Source: Lumbricus terrestris (lineage: Eukaryota; Annelida; Clitellata; Crassiclitellata; Lumbricidae). Taken from it: 64,000 nucleotides of DNA. The stretch spans positions 4,223,624-4,287,623 of the forward strand of contig OX457036.1 of NCBI GenBank assembly GCA_949752735.1, given 5' to 3'. Positions within the stretch are counted from its first letter, which is position 1; each line of letters begins with the position of its first letter. Shown one piece after another: positions 1 to 10,738 of the stretch. The position numbers and the translations under genes were made by a program. Below the pieces are notes generated by a model. That model searched no databases and was not told where the DNA came from. It saw only the letters and a list, made by a program, of their open reading frames with translations.

Positions 1-818
1 AAAGACGGAAGATCGGATAGTTTTGGATGGACGAGAGATACAGATAGAGAGAGACAAAGAGGGTAACAGAGAAGTATTGCATATTGCAGTGACTGTGACA
101 GAGAGACAGAGAGGCAGAGTGACGAAAGATAATACATCAAAACAGTAGCAGACAGACCAACGATTTGGTCATATTCTGAAAATAAATGCTAATGAAGTTA
201 GTCTCACCTTGTCAACTTGTGCCGTCGATTTTTTTAACCTTAGCGACCGCCATGATCAACCTTTAAGTTAGTCTGCATACCTTTAAATCGCTACTTAACT
301 GCGTTACATAAATAGACCCTAAACCACTTTTATGTTGCTCAGCTGCTTTGACTATTTCCCTTGTTTTACTATAATTCCCTCTTTAAATAATCAGATCTTA
401 TTCAAAAGCTTTATGTCGTTATTTCTTGTCACGTGTCCATGCCATGCGAAACTTCTTTGCCTGATCTTGTCAACCACTGTCTTCCTCTGTATTAGTTCCT
501 CCCTGGTCAGTGATCATCTCATTTCGAATATTATATTGTTTCTCCTATTTCTTCTCAGTATTCTCTCAGTCTCTTCTCATCATTTCTTCGCATGCACCAG
601 CATTCTGATCCAGCACAAGGAATGTCAAGGATCCATATCAAATATGTGCCGCGAAAACAAATGAGCCATACAGCGTCATCCCGTTCATAATTCTTCGTGT
701 ACAATTATTGCTTTAAATATTAGTTTGGTCATTCCAACGAGCGATCAACTATGCTATCTAATTATTTGGCTTTTGTTATCCAAATCCTAAATCCTTTATA
801 CCAAAATTTAAAATTGAA
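1..818. other. Non-coding stretch, no gene seen
   Basis: Apart from unit 1 I see no gene or named repeat. A 110-aa open frame at 332-664 is hydrophobic and low-complexity and has no family motif, so I leave it out. Confidence 0.5.
276..287 (-). promoter_or_regulatory. GGTGT unit 1 (variant)
   Basis: Minus-strand TTTAAAGGTATG. A TATA-like CTATTTATG (306-315, read on the minus strand) lies about 30 nt upstream. Downstream the minus strand reads AGGTTGATCATGG, resembling the unit at 39999-40014. Confidence 0.45.
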
Positions 819-833
819 TTAAAGGTGTTTAAC
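819..833 (+). promoter_or_regulatory. GGTGT unit 2
   Basis: ATTAAAGGTGTTTAACG is an exact AAGGTGTNTAA match. TTTATA at 795-800 lies 28 nt before the GG. About 40 nt downstream, GTGCTACTGTAACAAGC loosely resembles the start of block r1. Confidence 0.65.
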
Positions 834-1820
834 GAGAACGTAAACCAATAGTCGTTTGGTGACCGTGCTACTGTAACAAGCATGCATAGCGATGTTTGAC
901 GACCAACATTTTAATTAATGATACAATATCCAGAAGAGACAGGCAGGCAGACAGACAGCAGATATAAAGAGAAATATGCAGGGAGGCAGCCAGGAATTGA
1001 GGAAGATGAAAGGCAGAGGCAGAAGGATGGGACCGGGGACAGCTACAGAGAGCACAGAATCCAGTTGGAAAGAGAGTGAGTGGGGAGCGAGCAGTCGATG
1101 TCAACGACCATGCGGGCATTGGAATCTGACGTCACTGAAATACAAAAGTTCAAAAATTAGTCAGTTCAGGAATAACAACTTGTTATCAGTTCAATGGCGC
1201 ATAAAACCACGAATTGCTTATGCACGAGCACTCGTTAAAACGCCTTGCGAGGTTCCCTCTCAGAAGCGCTCCCGATTAAATGGACGCCTAGTCGATTGGA
1301 TTGGGTGCACCCCGGATGAGTTACTTATAACCTTGTTCACTTGAAGTCATTAGGTCGTCACCTGCGTTTTAAACGAACCTATTAAATTAAGTTGTGAAGA
1401 AATACATGTACATGAAGCCATGAATCACACAAGACAAATGCTTGAACACCCATTTCACCGCCGGTATCACTATTACATTATCTAAGCGTTTCGCCACATT
1501 TATAAGCAGAAAAAAGACTTCACTGGTTTAGTCAGATTCGTTAATACTGCATCATAACTAAGATGACTAACGTTTCCTCTTTTTCATCCAGCAATAAAAT
1601 TGACAGTTGTGGCGAAGACAGCACCCATTCGTAGTTCAGAGTAAGTCATTATTTTCCAACGTTGCCAGTTTAAAATTGGTGGACTGGAGGTTAAACAGGG
1701 TCGAGGTCATAAGCCTTCTGTCTTTTCCGAAACTTTTATATTTAGTTTAAACAATTTAATCGTCGGAAAGCAGAACAATTGTCCAGATGATCAGTGACAA
1801 CCTGGAAAATTCAAACTCTG
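834..1820. other. Non-coding stretch, no gene seen
   Basis: A purine-rich run at 975-1090 generates overlapping open frames on both strands, with no recognisable protein. No repeat family was identified. Confidence 0.45.
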
Positions 1821-1834
1821 TTTAAGCACCTTTA
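1821..1834 (-). promoter_or_regulatory. GGTGT unit 3, split by a piggyBac-like insertion
   Basis: Minus-strand TTAAAGGTGCTTAAA. The TTAA of this site is the target of the family D element, so the upstream (TATA) side now lies beyond 3066, where the minus strand reads GAATATGTAGC at about the expected distance once the insert is removed. Confidence 0.5.
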
Positions 1835-3066
1835 ACCCTCAAATGACCAACTGGGGTCCCTGGGGACCCCAGCACCGTTTCGACTCGTGTTACTTTTTTG
1901 CTATCCAATATTTTTTAACGACGTTTTATGAATTTGTCACATGGACATCGCTCACTGTTTACGTATAATTAAATCCGGTTTAACTTTTACGGTTATTTTT
2001 TAAATATGAAATATCTAGTGGGGTACCGCAGGACCGCAGCTTTATGATGATATTTCCTATGGAACCGAACGCTATTTTACGCAAAGATATCATGACAGTG
2101 AGAATTGGTCCAGTACAATTTAGTGGAAAAGAATCAATACAGATAATTCTGGAATAGATAGACGTTGGAAAATAACGAATAACGACCATGTCCAGGAGAC
2201 AATTTCGTGCATCATGAAGTACCGGTACATGAGATTTTACATCAAGGCAATTGAGCATCACGAAAAGACTGAACAACGACGAAGTTACTGCTTTCCGTGA
2301 CATCAGAAAAGTGTTTTCTGTTCAATTGAAAAAGCTTTTTTGTTGGTACAAATATGGGAGTGGATGAGGTTACCGTGACAGATGTAACTTCAGGCAGTAC
2401 ATAAAGTCCAAACCCAGCTGCAAGCTTTGATATCAAGGGGATCCAAACAATACAACCCCGCCCATTACCCTCTGCCATTACCCCCAGCCTCTGTTTGTTT
2501 ACATTTAGGTCCAGTGTATAAATGTATATATATATATGTACATAAATTCATACATACATGCATACTTGTGTGCATGTGTGTGTTTATGCATGTATGAAAG
2601 CTTGTATGTATGCATGTATTTATGTACACACCTACATACATGCACTGGACTTACATGCAAACAGAGGGAGGTAATGGCGGGGGTAATGTCCTACGGGGTA
2701 ATGGTGGGGGTAATAGCAGGGGGTCATGGGCCGGAAGGGTAATGTCCTATACCCCTTTTAAATCCATGCCAAAAACATAGTCCTACTTCCTCGCTATGGC
2801 TTATCCCGCATGCTATAGCTGCTTTGTAAGGCGTCCTTGTAACGGGATGGCTGTGTTACTGCGCTATATAAATTGTCCTGATTATTGTTTTTATTATTAT
2901 TACTAACTCATAGAAACAACTGACATTGCTTTTTAAGCATTTTACATATGTTACCTTTGACAATATTGACGCATCAAGCAATGCACGCGTTATTAATTAT
3001 TGGGGTCCCACAGGACCCCAGTTGGTCATATTAAGGAGCAAAATATGTTGGTCGCATGAGGGTTAA
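1832..3066. mobile_element. piggyBac-like element, family D
   Basis: A TTAA target duplication (1832-1835 and 3063-3066) encloses ends that read CCCTCAAATGACCAACTGGG at the left, with CCCAGTTGGTC and GAGGG at the right. Subterminal GGGGTCCC palindromes occur near both ends. TTAA targets and CCCT-type ends are typical of piggyBac. Open frames on the minus strand (1980-2478) show no recognisable transposase, so this is probably a non-autonomous or decayed copy. A second inverted repeat is nested inside. Confidence 0.75.
2455..2760. repeat. Nested inverted repeat with ATAC-rich centre
   Basis: The left arm includes CCATTACCCCCAGCCTCTG and GGTCCAGTGTAT. The right arm repeats them inverted, as ACTGGAC and CAGAGGGAGGTAATGG. 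The centre (about 2525-2645) is degenerate TACATA/TGTATG microsatellite. A GTAATGGNGGGG motif recurs several times at 2671-2755. Confidence 0.55.
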
Positions 3067-4143
3067 ATCCCTTTTCACTGATGCTACATATTCATACCTT
3101 GTGGCAAACAATGCGCTTCCTGGTGGTCCATGTAAAATCGACTTTTGTAGGGTGGAGGTAAACGACATTGGTCGACACAAGGTGTCTCTAATTTAATTAA
3201 ACATTTTCAGCGTGGTCCACGCATTACGTGCATCTACGTGCACGTGTTAAAATCTCCTGAAATGTCGCGTCTTCGTTGCTTATTTACGAGCGTTTTACGG
3301 GATAAAAGCTCCACAGAATAATTATTTATCATTCCCGAAAAAACTTACTCTTCGCCAAAGTCGTATAGAACCCCGAAATTGCTGCCTGGCTATACTATTG
3401 TTGTCACCCATTCAAACGAACAATTATGGTGATGGTGGGTAGCCTATCATACGATGCATTTAGTGCAAATTGAGCAGAACCAATGCCCGTTGAAAGAAGT
3501 GTATAGTTGCATTTTACTAAGTGATCGATTGTTATTGGACTAGTTATTTGGTTTATGCAACGATTGATTTTGATCTAAATAACTTAAACACCTTCATAAC
3601 GTTTTACACCAATAGAATACAATTAGCATCGGGAAAGTGCTATAATACATGTCTTGCAAATGCAATCACTGCAGAACATAAATGAATATAACCAAACAAA
3701 TTGATTTGCACATAAAAATGTTTTTACCATTGGACCTTTAACTTCGCCATTAATGAAACTTGTAACCTTGTAGTTCATGTTATTAACTGTTAACCATTCT
3801 GCTGTTAAATATGAACACTAATGACGATGAACAATAATATTATGTTAAGCCTAAGGCAACGAAAAACGACATTGTTATGACAACGTTATATGGTGTATTT
3901 GGACGCCATGAATTCATTATTACTGCACTGTATAAGCTGTAAATTGTCGTCAACGGCCTTTGATGTCAAACGACGACGTTGAACTTTGGTTTAAATGAGT
4001 GCTATAATACGCCACAAAACTTTCTGTTGTCATAGACTCTGTCAAATATAGATCCATCCATCATGAACGTGTGTGGGGGGATTTATAATTGTGAATAATT
4101 CTGTAATGGGTGAAACAGACATTGAATAGAATGATCTTGATCC
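3067..4143. other. Non-coding stretch with diverged r2 copy
   Basis: No gene seen. Minus-strand 3998-4062 is a diverged r2 block. At about 3937-3985 the minus strand carries AACGTCGTC and CCGTTGACGAC, closely matching the hairpin downstream of the unit at 62171. Confidence 0.5.
3583..3597 (-). promoter_or_regulatory. GGTGT unit 4
   Basis: Minus-strand ATGAAGGTGTTTAAG, an exact core match. The TATA box is weak. Just downstream on the minus strand, GTTATTT and AAATAAC could form a short stem around a 26-nt loop. Confidence 0.5.
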
Positions 4144-4403
4144 TGCTAAATCAGAGGTGTCAAAGAGCTGGCCCGCGGGCCATTTCTGGCCCGCCGACGA
4201 TTTTTTTCTGGCCCTCGGAGCCTTCGGTAAAGATTACAAAATATGAGGACAAAAGCTCATTTTTTATTTTACACTAAATTTAGTCAACGCCAAATACATC
4301 GAGGTTTTTTCTTACTGGCGTCACTTTTGCTCAGACGCACAGCTCTGCGTAGACTGTGCATCCATGGTTTCCTATAATTGGTTCAAGGTTTTCTGCTAAC
4401 AAA

Positions 4404-4970
4404 GGTGTCACGACAACTGGTCTACAGACAACTCGTCTAACGACAAGTGTTCTAACGACAGCTGATCTACAGACAACTGTTCCAGCGCTTGAGAAATGAA
4501 AGCTGGATGAAAGTTTTTAGAGGTGAAATGGAGGCTGGATTGATGAAAAAACGCAAGAGAAATGAAATCTGGATGAAGGTTATTTTACAGGTGAAATAGA
4601 AGCTGGATTGACGAAAATAACGCACAAGAAATAAAAGCTGGATTAATGTATTTCTAAATCTGAAATAGAAGCTGGATTGATGAAAAAACGCTTAAGTTAT
4701 GGAAGCTGGATGAGGGTAACTTTATATCTAAAATAGAAACCAGATTGACAAAAATAACGAGCGAGAAATAGAAGGTATTTGTAAATCTGAAGTAAACACT
4801 GGATGCATGTTGAAATGCATGAATGAAAATCATCTGTCCAGCTTCAATTTAAGCTTTTTTCAAAAATCAAGCTTCTATTTCACCAATACGATTCGTCTGT
4901 AGACCAGTTGTCGTTAGATGAATTATCTGGGGGTCACTTATCGTGGGCCTAGACCAATTGTCGTGGGACC
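4404..4970. mobile_element. 567-bp TIR element nested in hAT copy 1
   Basis: Ends GGTGTCACGACAACTGGTCT and, inverted, GGTCCCACGACAATTGGTCT match at 17 of 20 positions. The target duplication GCTAACAAA is perfect (4395-4403 and 4971-4979). The interior is a degenerate minisatellite of about 80-bp units built on GAAATNGAAGCTGGATTGA. No coding capacity. Superfamily not determined; an 8-9-bp duplication would fit a hAT-like or P-like enzyme. Confidence 0.8.
4490..4850. repeat. GAAGCTGGAT minisatellite
   Basis: Four to five diverged units of about 80 bp, each containing AAGCTGGAT and ending in an AAAAACGC-type run. They form the core of the nested 567-bp element. Confidence 0.6.
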
Positions 4971-5018
4971 GCTAACAAAATTATGAAAGTTAAGAAATAC
5001 TTATAATATTTAAAAATA

Positions 5019-5478
5019 TTGTCAAAATTTAATAAGAAACGAAAAGTGGACATTATATCAAGATCTTTTCGCGATATTTGGACGGATATGTATTTCTTTG
5101 ATGAATACAGCAGTAATTCCGTAGATCTATGTTTAATTTGTCAGAAAAAGGTTAGCGTTGTGAAAAAATACAACCTCCGTAGACATTATGATACAAAGCA
5201 TGGTGATATTTACAGCGGGGGCTGCCGCCGCCTAGGCCAGAGTAATAAAGATAAGATTGAAGAAGAACTTGCCCAAGCATCAGAATGTTTTCAAGACAAT
5301 CGTTCACCAGTCAGTGTCTGCTGTAGTAGCAAGTTATGCAGTTTCTCACATGGTTGCCACAGCAATGAAGCCTTTTTGTCGAGGGAGATTTTGTAAAAGA
5401 TTGCTTGTTGAAGGCTCGGAAATTGTGTGCCGGGATAAAAAGCAGTGTTTTGCTAATATAAGTTTATCACATATTTGA
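5019..5478 (+). pseudogene. hAT transposase N-terminal remnant (BED-type finger), frameshifted
   Basis: The first frame (5019-5396) begins MSKFNKKRKVD and has a zinc-finger pattern C38-x2-C41-x14-H56-x4-H61, as in BED fingers of ZBED/GTF2IRD2-type hAT transposases. Near 5270 similarity passes to another frame (5257-5478), containing SAVVASYAVSHMVATAMKPF and ANISLS, the region that follows the finger in this family. The RNase H-like catalytic part is absent. The frameshift and truncation make it non-functional. The start of the second copy is visible on the minus strand near 32830. Confidence 0.75.
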
Positions 5479-5662
5479 CTCTTTGTATGCTAAAAAGGCA
5501 CCATTTGAGATTTACTTATTCAAAACTTTTCTGGGAATTGGCTGACCAAGCCCGAAGCTCAGATCACTACCCAATTTTGCTCAGAAGCTTCGACACCCTG
5601 GCCCGCCACCTGTTGGAAAATGTTCACACTGGCCCGCCACTAAAAAAGGTTTGACACCCCTG

Positions 5663-6116
5663 TGCTAAATGATGGCTGAATACTTTGATTTTCATATTAA
5701 TGTTGAATATCTAATCTGCTTGTGATTTTATTGGTGAAATATGAATATTGAAAATTGGTTGCAAATATGAGATTATGAGAAATGATAAGAATTGATGTCA
5801 ATCTAACTAAGTCGATGACACGTCATGTGAACTCCATGAAATGTCTAAATTAAGAATAATAACAATACATAAGTGTACATATAATAATACATTATGTGTG
5901 CACGTGTACAAGCTACTTGGAATGGGCTTGCTGTGGAACTTAGCCTATAATAGTGCACAGGTCTCACTCCACAATGTTCTTTTCTAGTCTTAAACCTTTT
6001 ACTATTTGAAATAGGTTGAGTTTAAGCGCGTCTGATCAGATAATCTTCAAGAGACGCTGCAGAAGTGATCCTAAAAGTAAATAAACGAATGATAAGTTGA
6101 ATGATGCAAGTCTCTG
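5663..6116. other. Non-coding stretch, no gene seen
   Basis: A+T-rich sequence without recognised repeats after the hAT target duplication. Confidence 0.4.
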
Positions 6117-6130
6117 TTAGACACCATTTT
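6117..6130 (-). promoter_or_regulatory. GGTGT unit 5 with r1 and r2 upstream
   Basis: Minus-strand AAAATGGTGTCTAACAG, with TATAAA (complement of 6151-6156) about 31 nt upstream. It is the only unit here with both conserved blocks upstream in the same orientation: r2 (6231-6310), then r1 (6353-6463). Confidence 0.65.
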
Positions 6131-6230
6131 AATAATATATTAAAATGCAATTTATACCCATTGCCATCATCTGGACTTTCGATAATAAAAAAACGACCCT
6201 ATATAAAAACTGGTTTAGTACCTTGCTCTT

Positions 6231-6310
6231 AAGTGCTGTAATATGCCGAGCAAATTTCTGTCCAGGGTAACGGCCTCTGTTGTCATAGACCCTGGTCAAA
6301 TCGGATCCAC
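6231..6310 (-). repeat. r2 block, copy b
   Basis: Near-consensus r2. On the minus strand it reads from GGATCCGATTTGACCAGGG to CAGCACTTAAGAGC. CCAGGGT and ACCCTGG pair as a 7-bp stem with a 20-nt loop. It lies about 105 nt upstream of unit 5. Confidence 0.8.
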
Positions 6311-6352
6311 CACCACTGCACTACGTGTTGCTCTACAAACGCTGTTTAGTGC

Positions 6353-6463
6353 ATAACTCCGCTACTGGTTGCACTCTGCCAGTGCCAGTCCCAAGCCTGG
6401 ATAAAAGAGGAGGGCGTTGCTAATGGTCTTTGTTACCACACAGTGACGTTAAACTGCAAATGC
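6353..6463 (-). repeat. r1 block, copy a
   Basis: Full r1. Landmarks in order on the minus strand: GCAGTTTAACGTCACTGTG, GGTAACAAAGACCATTAGC, TTTTATCCAGGCTTGGGACT, GGCACTGGCAGAGTGC, GGAGTTA. Very close to the copy at 14161-14270. Confidence 0.8.
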
Positions 6464-7524
6464 CGCTGCCGCTGTTTAGTGCCATTGCTGTAAAACGTAG
6501 ACCTTCAAAGCTATTATACTCGTCTTCGAGTTCTCTGCTGAGAGAGAGCAGATCCAAAAACGTACAATGGCAACATTCGTCCCAATGCTTAACCTTCTTT
6601 TTCAGTTTCCTGTAGTCTTCCATCATCATCCTATCCAACAGCATCTGTCTGTGTCTTTCTCATTGATCAATTGCGGTACCTTTTTGTTATGGTCAATCCA
6701 ACTGATCTTCTCCGTCTTTAGCCACCCCTATATTTTAAAAACCTCCGGTCTTCTTACATCTTCTTGTCTTATGGTCTAAGTATTTGATCCACAGAGTCAG
6801 TATTTTTTATTATCTTGAGATTTCTACTCAATCCTCATTCTGCATCTCCTTACTAGTCATAAAAGCATCTTAACCCCCATCGCTATTCTTCTCTATGGCA
6901 CTTTGCACCTGTTGTAATTGAACACCCCTCCAAGTAAAAGAACTCTCTAACCTGCTCTACTTTCTTTCCGTAAACTATCTTTCTTTTACGGTTGTTTCAT
7001 TTTCCTGATAATCTCCGTTAATTTTTTTCTTTTTTATGTTTATTTTCTCCGTATTATGCAGAAATAACATTACGACGAAATCTTTTCCACCTTGTCGTAT
7101 TCCTCGCCCGATTACTTTTGGTGCCGAGTATTTTCTTCTATTTTTATTATGATCTTTTGACCCAAATGCAAATTTCTTATGCGTTTTTCATAAAGTCTGT
7201 CCCCAACCGTATAAGTGAATGCAGCAGTTATTCCAGTCTTCTCCGTCAAATGCCTTTCGTCATCAGTTCCCTTCTAATTGTTATTTTTCATCTCATCGAT
7301 GGTTGAAAACACATCTTCCTTCAATGCCTCTGGGCGCAGGTCATCATTGTCGTCTGTAAGTGAATCACCACTTATCTTGTATCACTTATACACCCCCAAA
7401 TAGCTATTTCACTAGGCTATTTAAACAAAATTTACGCTCATTGGTTATCTAATGTCTATTACATTTTGATTATTTTATTGTTAGGTTATTGACATCCATC
7501 ATCGGTTTCCTTTCTTCTGGATAC
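6464..7524. other. Non-coding stretch, no gene seen
   Basis: A pyrimidine-rich + strand (CTTCTT runs) gives short serine/leucine/phenylalanine-rich open frames, with no protein family recognised. Confidence 0.4.
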
Positions 7525-7597
7525 GATGAAATATAATTGTCAGGATGTAAAAACAGGTGCTAACTGAAAAACGAAAAAAACTGAGTTACGATCTCTC
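7525..7597 (+). repeat. Repeat segment shared with 16203-16265 and 60130-60190
   Basis: GAAATATAATTGTCAGGATG through AACTGAGTTACG is nearly identical at about 16203 and recurs inverted and diverged near 60130-60190. It abuts the GC-rich insertion at 7598. Confidence 0.6.
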
Positions 7598-9107
7598 GGG
7601 GTTCAATCTTCTGTTTCAGGGGTACGGGTTACTGGCCGGAGACGCCGCAGCTCCGTTGGTCTGCGGAAGTGTTACAGTTGTATAGGGTGAAAACCCCTGG
7701 TGAAGTATCCGGTTACCGTTTGGCTACACGTGTTAGTGATTCTGCAGGACTTGGGTTGGGCTCCTACCTGCAAGGGAAGCTACGTGTTGCATTCACGATC
7801 CTGCCGTCTTGGCGATCGTTGAGAGTCTTTTGAGCGTAACGTGAAGGTTACGGGTCTTCTGTAGTGGAGAGTGGTGACTCCACGGGTGCGCATGAAGCCG
7901 ACGTGTCGGTGATATACGTTCGATTTAGTAAAGCAGGGGCACCAAGTTCTTCGGGTAATATATATTGGTACAGTAGAGAGTTACCGCTCCCCTCGGGTAG
8001 AGGATAGTTTGTGGCCTTAGCAAACTAGGAGCGTGGGAAGCAGAGTAAATTCTGAGAGTAAAGACCAAGTGTTATTGATGGTTTTTACCTGAGGTCCGTA
8101 ACTGCTGAGTTAGGGCGAACGGCGCCAGTAGAATATAGCGACAATAAATAAGTCTCTTCGGAGACGGGGCTACCCGATACCTGTTCCCCAAGACCGCCAG
8201 GTCTTTTATTTTTTTCCTCCGTTTCCCGTGAAACGACCAGCATCCACCAAGACGCTCTTCCGAGCGCCCGAGAACGCTAAGTCTCGGTGAGGCGCCGGTT
8301 GTTGCCGTTGGACTTGGGACGAGTGAGGCGAGCACTCGGGAAGCGCAACGCGTACTTGGTACACGGCGGCGGTGCGTGTTCCGTGGACAGGCTAAGTGTT
8401 AAAGTCGGGAGTTCGGCCGCTGCCGGTCTCGATTGCTGCCGGGCTTCAGCTCGACTCTGCCCGGTAGCGTGTGAGCAGCGTGAGCCGTCTCTCCGTGGAA
8501 TTCACTGTTACCGAAATGAAAACACGGTCGTGGCGCATCCTCGGCCTGGGGCCGTTGGATTGGTCCTGGTTTCAGGCACTTTGGTTGCCGGGAAAGGGCA
8601 TGCGCTCAGTAGTCCCCGTCGGTGGCGAGGGCTCGGTGGCTGCCCGGTGCAGCATGGTACGCAAGAGTAAAGACGAACAGGGCAAGAAGACAAAGGCCGA
8701 AGGCGCGACGGGTGGCGCACGGCGAGGCCGCTCTGCCGGTGGGACAACGGACCCTGTGTTGGGAGTCGGCCATCCTCCATCTCAGGACGTCGCCTACTCG
8801 GCGACCGCGGACTCGGCAGAGAGCGGGTCCGACGATACGGCGCTGCACACCCGGTCGCAGGCGTCGGTATCAGGGGCTTCTTCGACCGCCAGTGAAAGCG
8901 ACAACGGCGCGCACGGCGCAGACAGCGACTCGGGAGATCCAGGCAATCCTGGTAAGAGCGCGGGTCTCTCGGGTCTTGGGATGTCAGAGACTCTTGATGG
9001 TGCAGGGGCCACCGAGGAAGACCGACCCGGTCAGTCAGAGGCGTTTGCGGCCGACGGCAAGAGGGAAGCGGCGCAGGCGTTGTCTGCTGAGGGTCGGACG
9101 CCACATA
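7598..9107 (+). mobile_element. GC-rich insertion, probable retroelement fragment
   Basis: Base composition changes abruptly from A+T-rich to strongly G+C-rich, then back at about 9108, where the shared repeat resumes. At the corresponding place near 16265-16431 the sequence is different, A+T-rich DNA. The first 700 bp look like an untranslated leader, followed by an acidic, serine/glycine-rich reading frame. I see no LTR, poly(A) tail or target duplication, so the class is open (LINE ORF1 or Gag are the main candidates). Confidence 0.45.
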
Positions 9108-9127
9108 TCCTATGGTGTAGGACGTAG
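8654..9127 (+). pseudogene. Gag/ORF1-like N-terminal fragment
   Basis: The frame is open from at least 8471. I prefer the ATG at 8654 because a basic start (MVRKSKDEQGKKTKAEG) follows at once. Next come a basic/glycine patch and a long low-complexity acidic tract rich in S, D, G and A. No zinc knuckle, capsid or RT motif is present. It stops at 9125-9127 after entering the duplicated sequence (ILWCRT), so it is cut off at its 3' side. Overlapping open frames on both strands reflect G+C bias. Function not recognised. Confidence 0.35.
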
Positions 9128-9512
9128 GTATAATAGTGTGCAGGGTAAGATGGATAATTGAGATTCAAGCTTGCCACAACTTAAGATATCGTTAGAAAAT
9201 TCGAAGCGTTGTTAAATGAAGAAAAGTTCCGGGAAACATCTTCTCTGGGGCACAAGGTCGTAACATATAGAGACGTGTGTATAAATTTACATTTGACAAT
9301 TTAATCGCATTCTAATAATAGTCACCCAATGGCAGACTGGCATATTATTGGCTAATGCAACGTTCAACTTGAACACCTTTATAACGTTTACCACATGGGT
9401 TATAAAAAACATGCATGAGAAAAAAATTATGAATTATTTTAGTACACACGTCCTTTCGATCATCTAAATGATTGTATAATGATCATGCGGAAAATTATAT
9501 AGCGCTAGTTTT
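9108..9512 (+). repeat. Duplicated segment (copy at 16432-16830)
   Basis: From ATATCCTATGGTGTAGGACG to AAAATTATATAGC the two copies are nearly identical, with a few substitutions and small indels. Each contains one GGTGT unit. Homology ends at the TTAA where family A element A1 is inserted. Confidence 0.85.
9368..9382 (-). promoter_or_regulatory. GGTGT unit 6
   Basis: Minus-strand ATAAAGGTGTTCAAG. TTTATAAC (complement of 9399-9406) lies 30 nt upstream. Downstream, AATAATA and TATTATT can pair around a 24-nt loop. The paralogous unit at 16693 is unchanged in the motif. Confidence 0.6.
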
Positions 9513-10496
9513 TTAACCCTCAGGCTACCAAGCTTTTTTGGTAACACTGACTACCAAGGGGGGTGGTTACCACCCCCCTGGATTTTGAGTTTGGTTTGAG
9601 ATATCATAACTTGTAATACACCATTTGATTCAGCATTCATTTCTGCACAAAATGGTATATTTAGGTTTAGAAAATATGAATGTCCCTCGAAATTATGAAT
9701 TTTTTACCATGGGTACCCGTCGATTGCACAAAATGTACACTTACGCATAGGGAATATATTAGATTCTGTGTGTTTTATACAAGATTTATATATAAAAAGG
9801 AGTTTACATATTATAAAGTCCAATATTCAACTATAAAAACTAGTAATAAGTCTGTTTTATGTTCAATAAAAACAAAAAAACATGTTTTAGTCGCTGAAAA
9901 ACGTTTACGCACACATATCGGCTTGCGTTGTAAAAAAACCCAACATTTTCACACATTTTTATTTATTTTGAGCACTTCCGGTCATCAAAAGACAAATTAT
10001 TTAGTATCTTAAAATAGCCCTAAATGCCCTCTACAGAATGGCATAATTTATTTCTATTAAAAAATAAATTATGGATAAGTTATAATAGCAAAAACATGAC
10101 AATTTTATGAAAATAAAACACCTTTATATATATTTTAATTTATTTTGAGCACTTCCGGTTGTCGAAAGACAACTCAGTGAGCAAGGAAATGTAGCCCCAC
10201 ATTCTCTCTATAGAATGGTATAATTTGTGTCTCTTAATATTAAAGCGCGGAAAAGTTACAGACGATATTCTAGGGGGGGGGGGGTATCCACCCCCCTGGT
10301 ACGTTGGGTATATCGGGTGTAACTTTTGAACGGTAGGGGGCATCATCAAACATTTTAGCTCAAAATGTGTCCCAATGAACCCTCTACAGCTACCAATTTT
10401 TTTCAAAATTTTATTCCAGACGGAACGCGTTTGATTTGCGAAAAACCTAGGGGGGGGGGGGTGGCAACCACCCCCCCTTGGTAGCCCGAGGGTTAA
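9513..10496. mobile_element. piggyBac-like element, family A copy A1
   Basis: TTAA at both ends (9513-9516 and 10493-10496). Ends read CCCTCAGGCTACCAAG and, inverted, CCCTCGGGCTACCAAG. Subterminal G-runs pair with C-runs (GGGGGG/CCCCCC). Interior palindromes CACTTCCGGT...GACA recur. No transposase frame, so it is a non-autonomous (MITE-like) copy of about 980 bp. Four more copies lie in the window. Confidence 0.88.
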
Positions 10497-10590
10497 TCCT
10501 GGTTCGCTACCTCCTCCTACCGGTATACTTCAAACTTCGGATAAATCGAAGCCATTTATTCCACTTAGTGAGAATTTGGGTTGAGGTCCT

Positions 10591-10738
10591 CGCGACATTA
10601 TGTCGGCGACATTATGTCGGCGACATTATGTCGGCAACATTTTGTCGGCGACATTGTGTCCTGCGACATGTTGTCTCCACGACATTTTGTCCGCGACATT
10701 TTGTCGGCGACATTTTGTCGTGCGACATTTTGTCGGGC
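10591..10738. repeat. Palindromic 14-mer array
   Basis: About ten tandem units of CGACATTATGTCGG or CGACATTTTGTCGG. Each unit is itself near-palindromic (CGACAT...ATGTCG). The array ends next to a (TTAGA)n run at 10745-10767. Confidence 0.8.

Larger units (their letters stand above)
4152..5662 (+). mobile_element. hAT transposon, copy 1
   Basis: The inverted ends CAGAGGTGTCAAAG and TTTGACACCCCTG are flanked by a perfect 8-bp target duplication TGCTAAAT (4144-4151 and 5663-5670). CAG ends with 8-bp duplications are the hAT hallmark. It carries a BED-finger transposase remnant and a nested element at 4404-4970. A related copy with an equally perfect duplication lies at 32230-34407 in the opposite orientation. 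Confidence 0.92.

Noticed and set aside
8287..9161. Several overlapping long open frames on both strands
   Set aside because: G+C-rich sequence has few stops; only the frame beginning at 8654 has a plausible composition.
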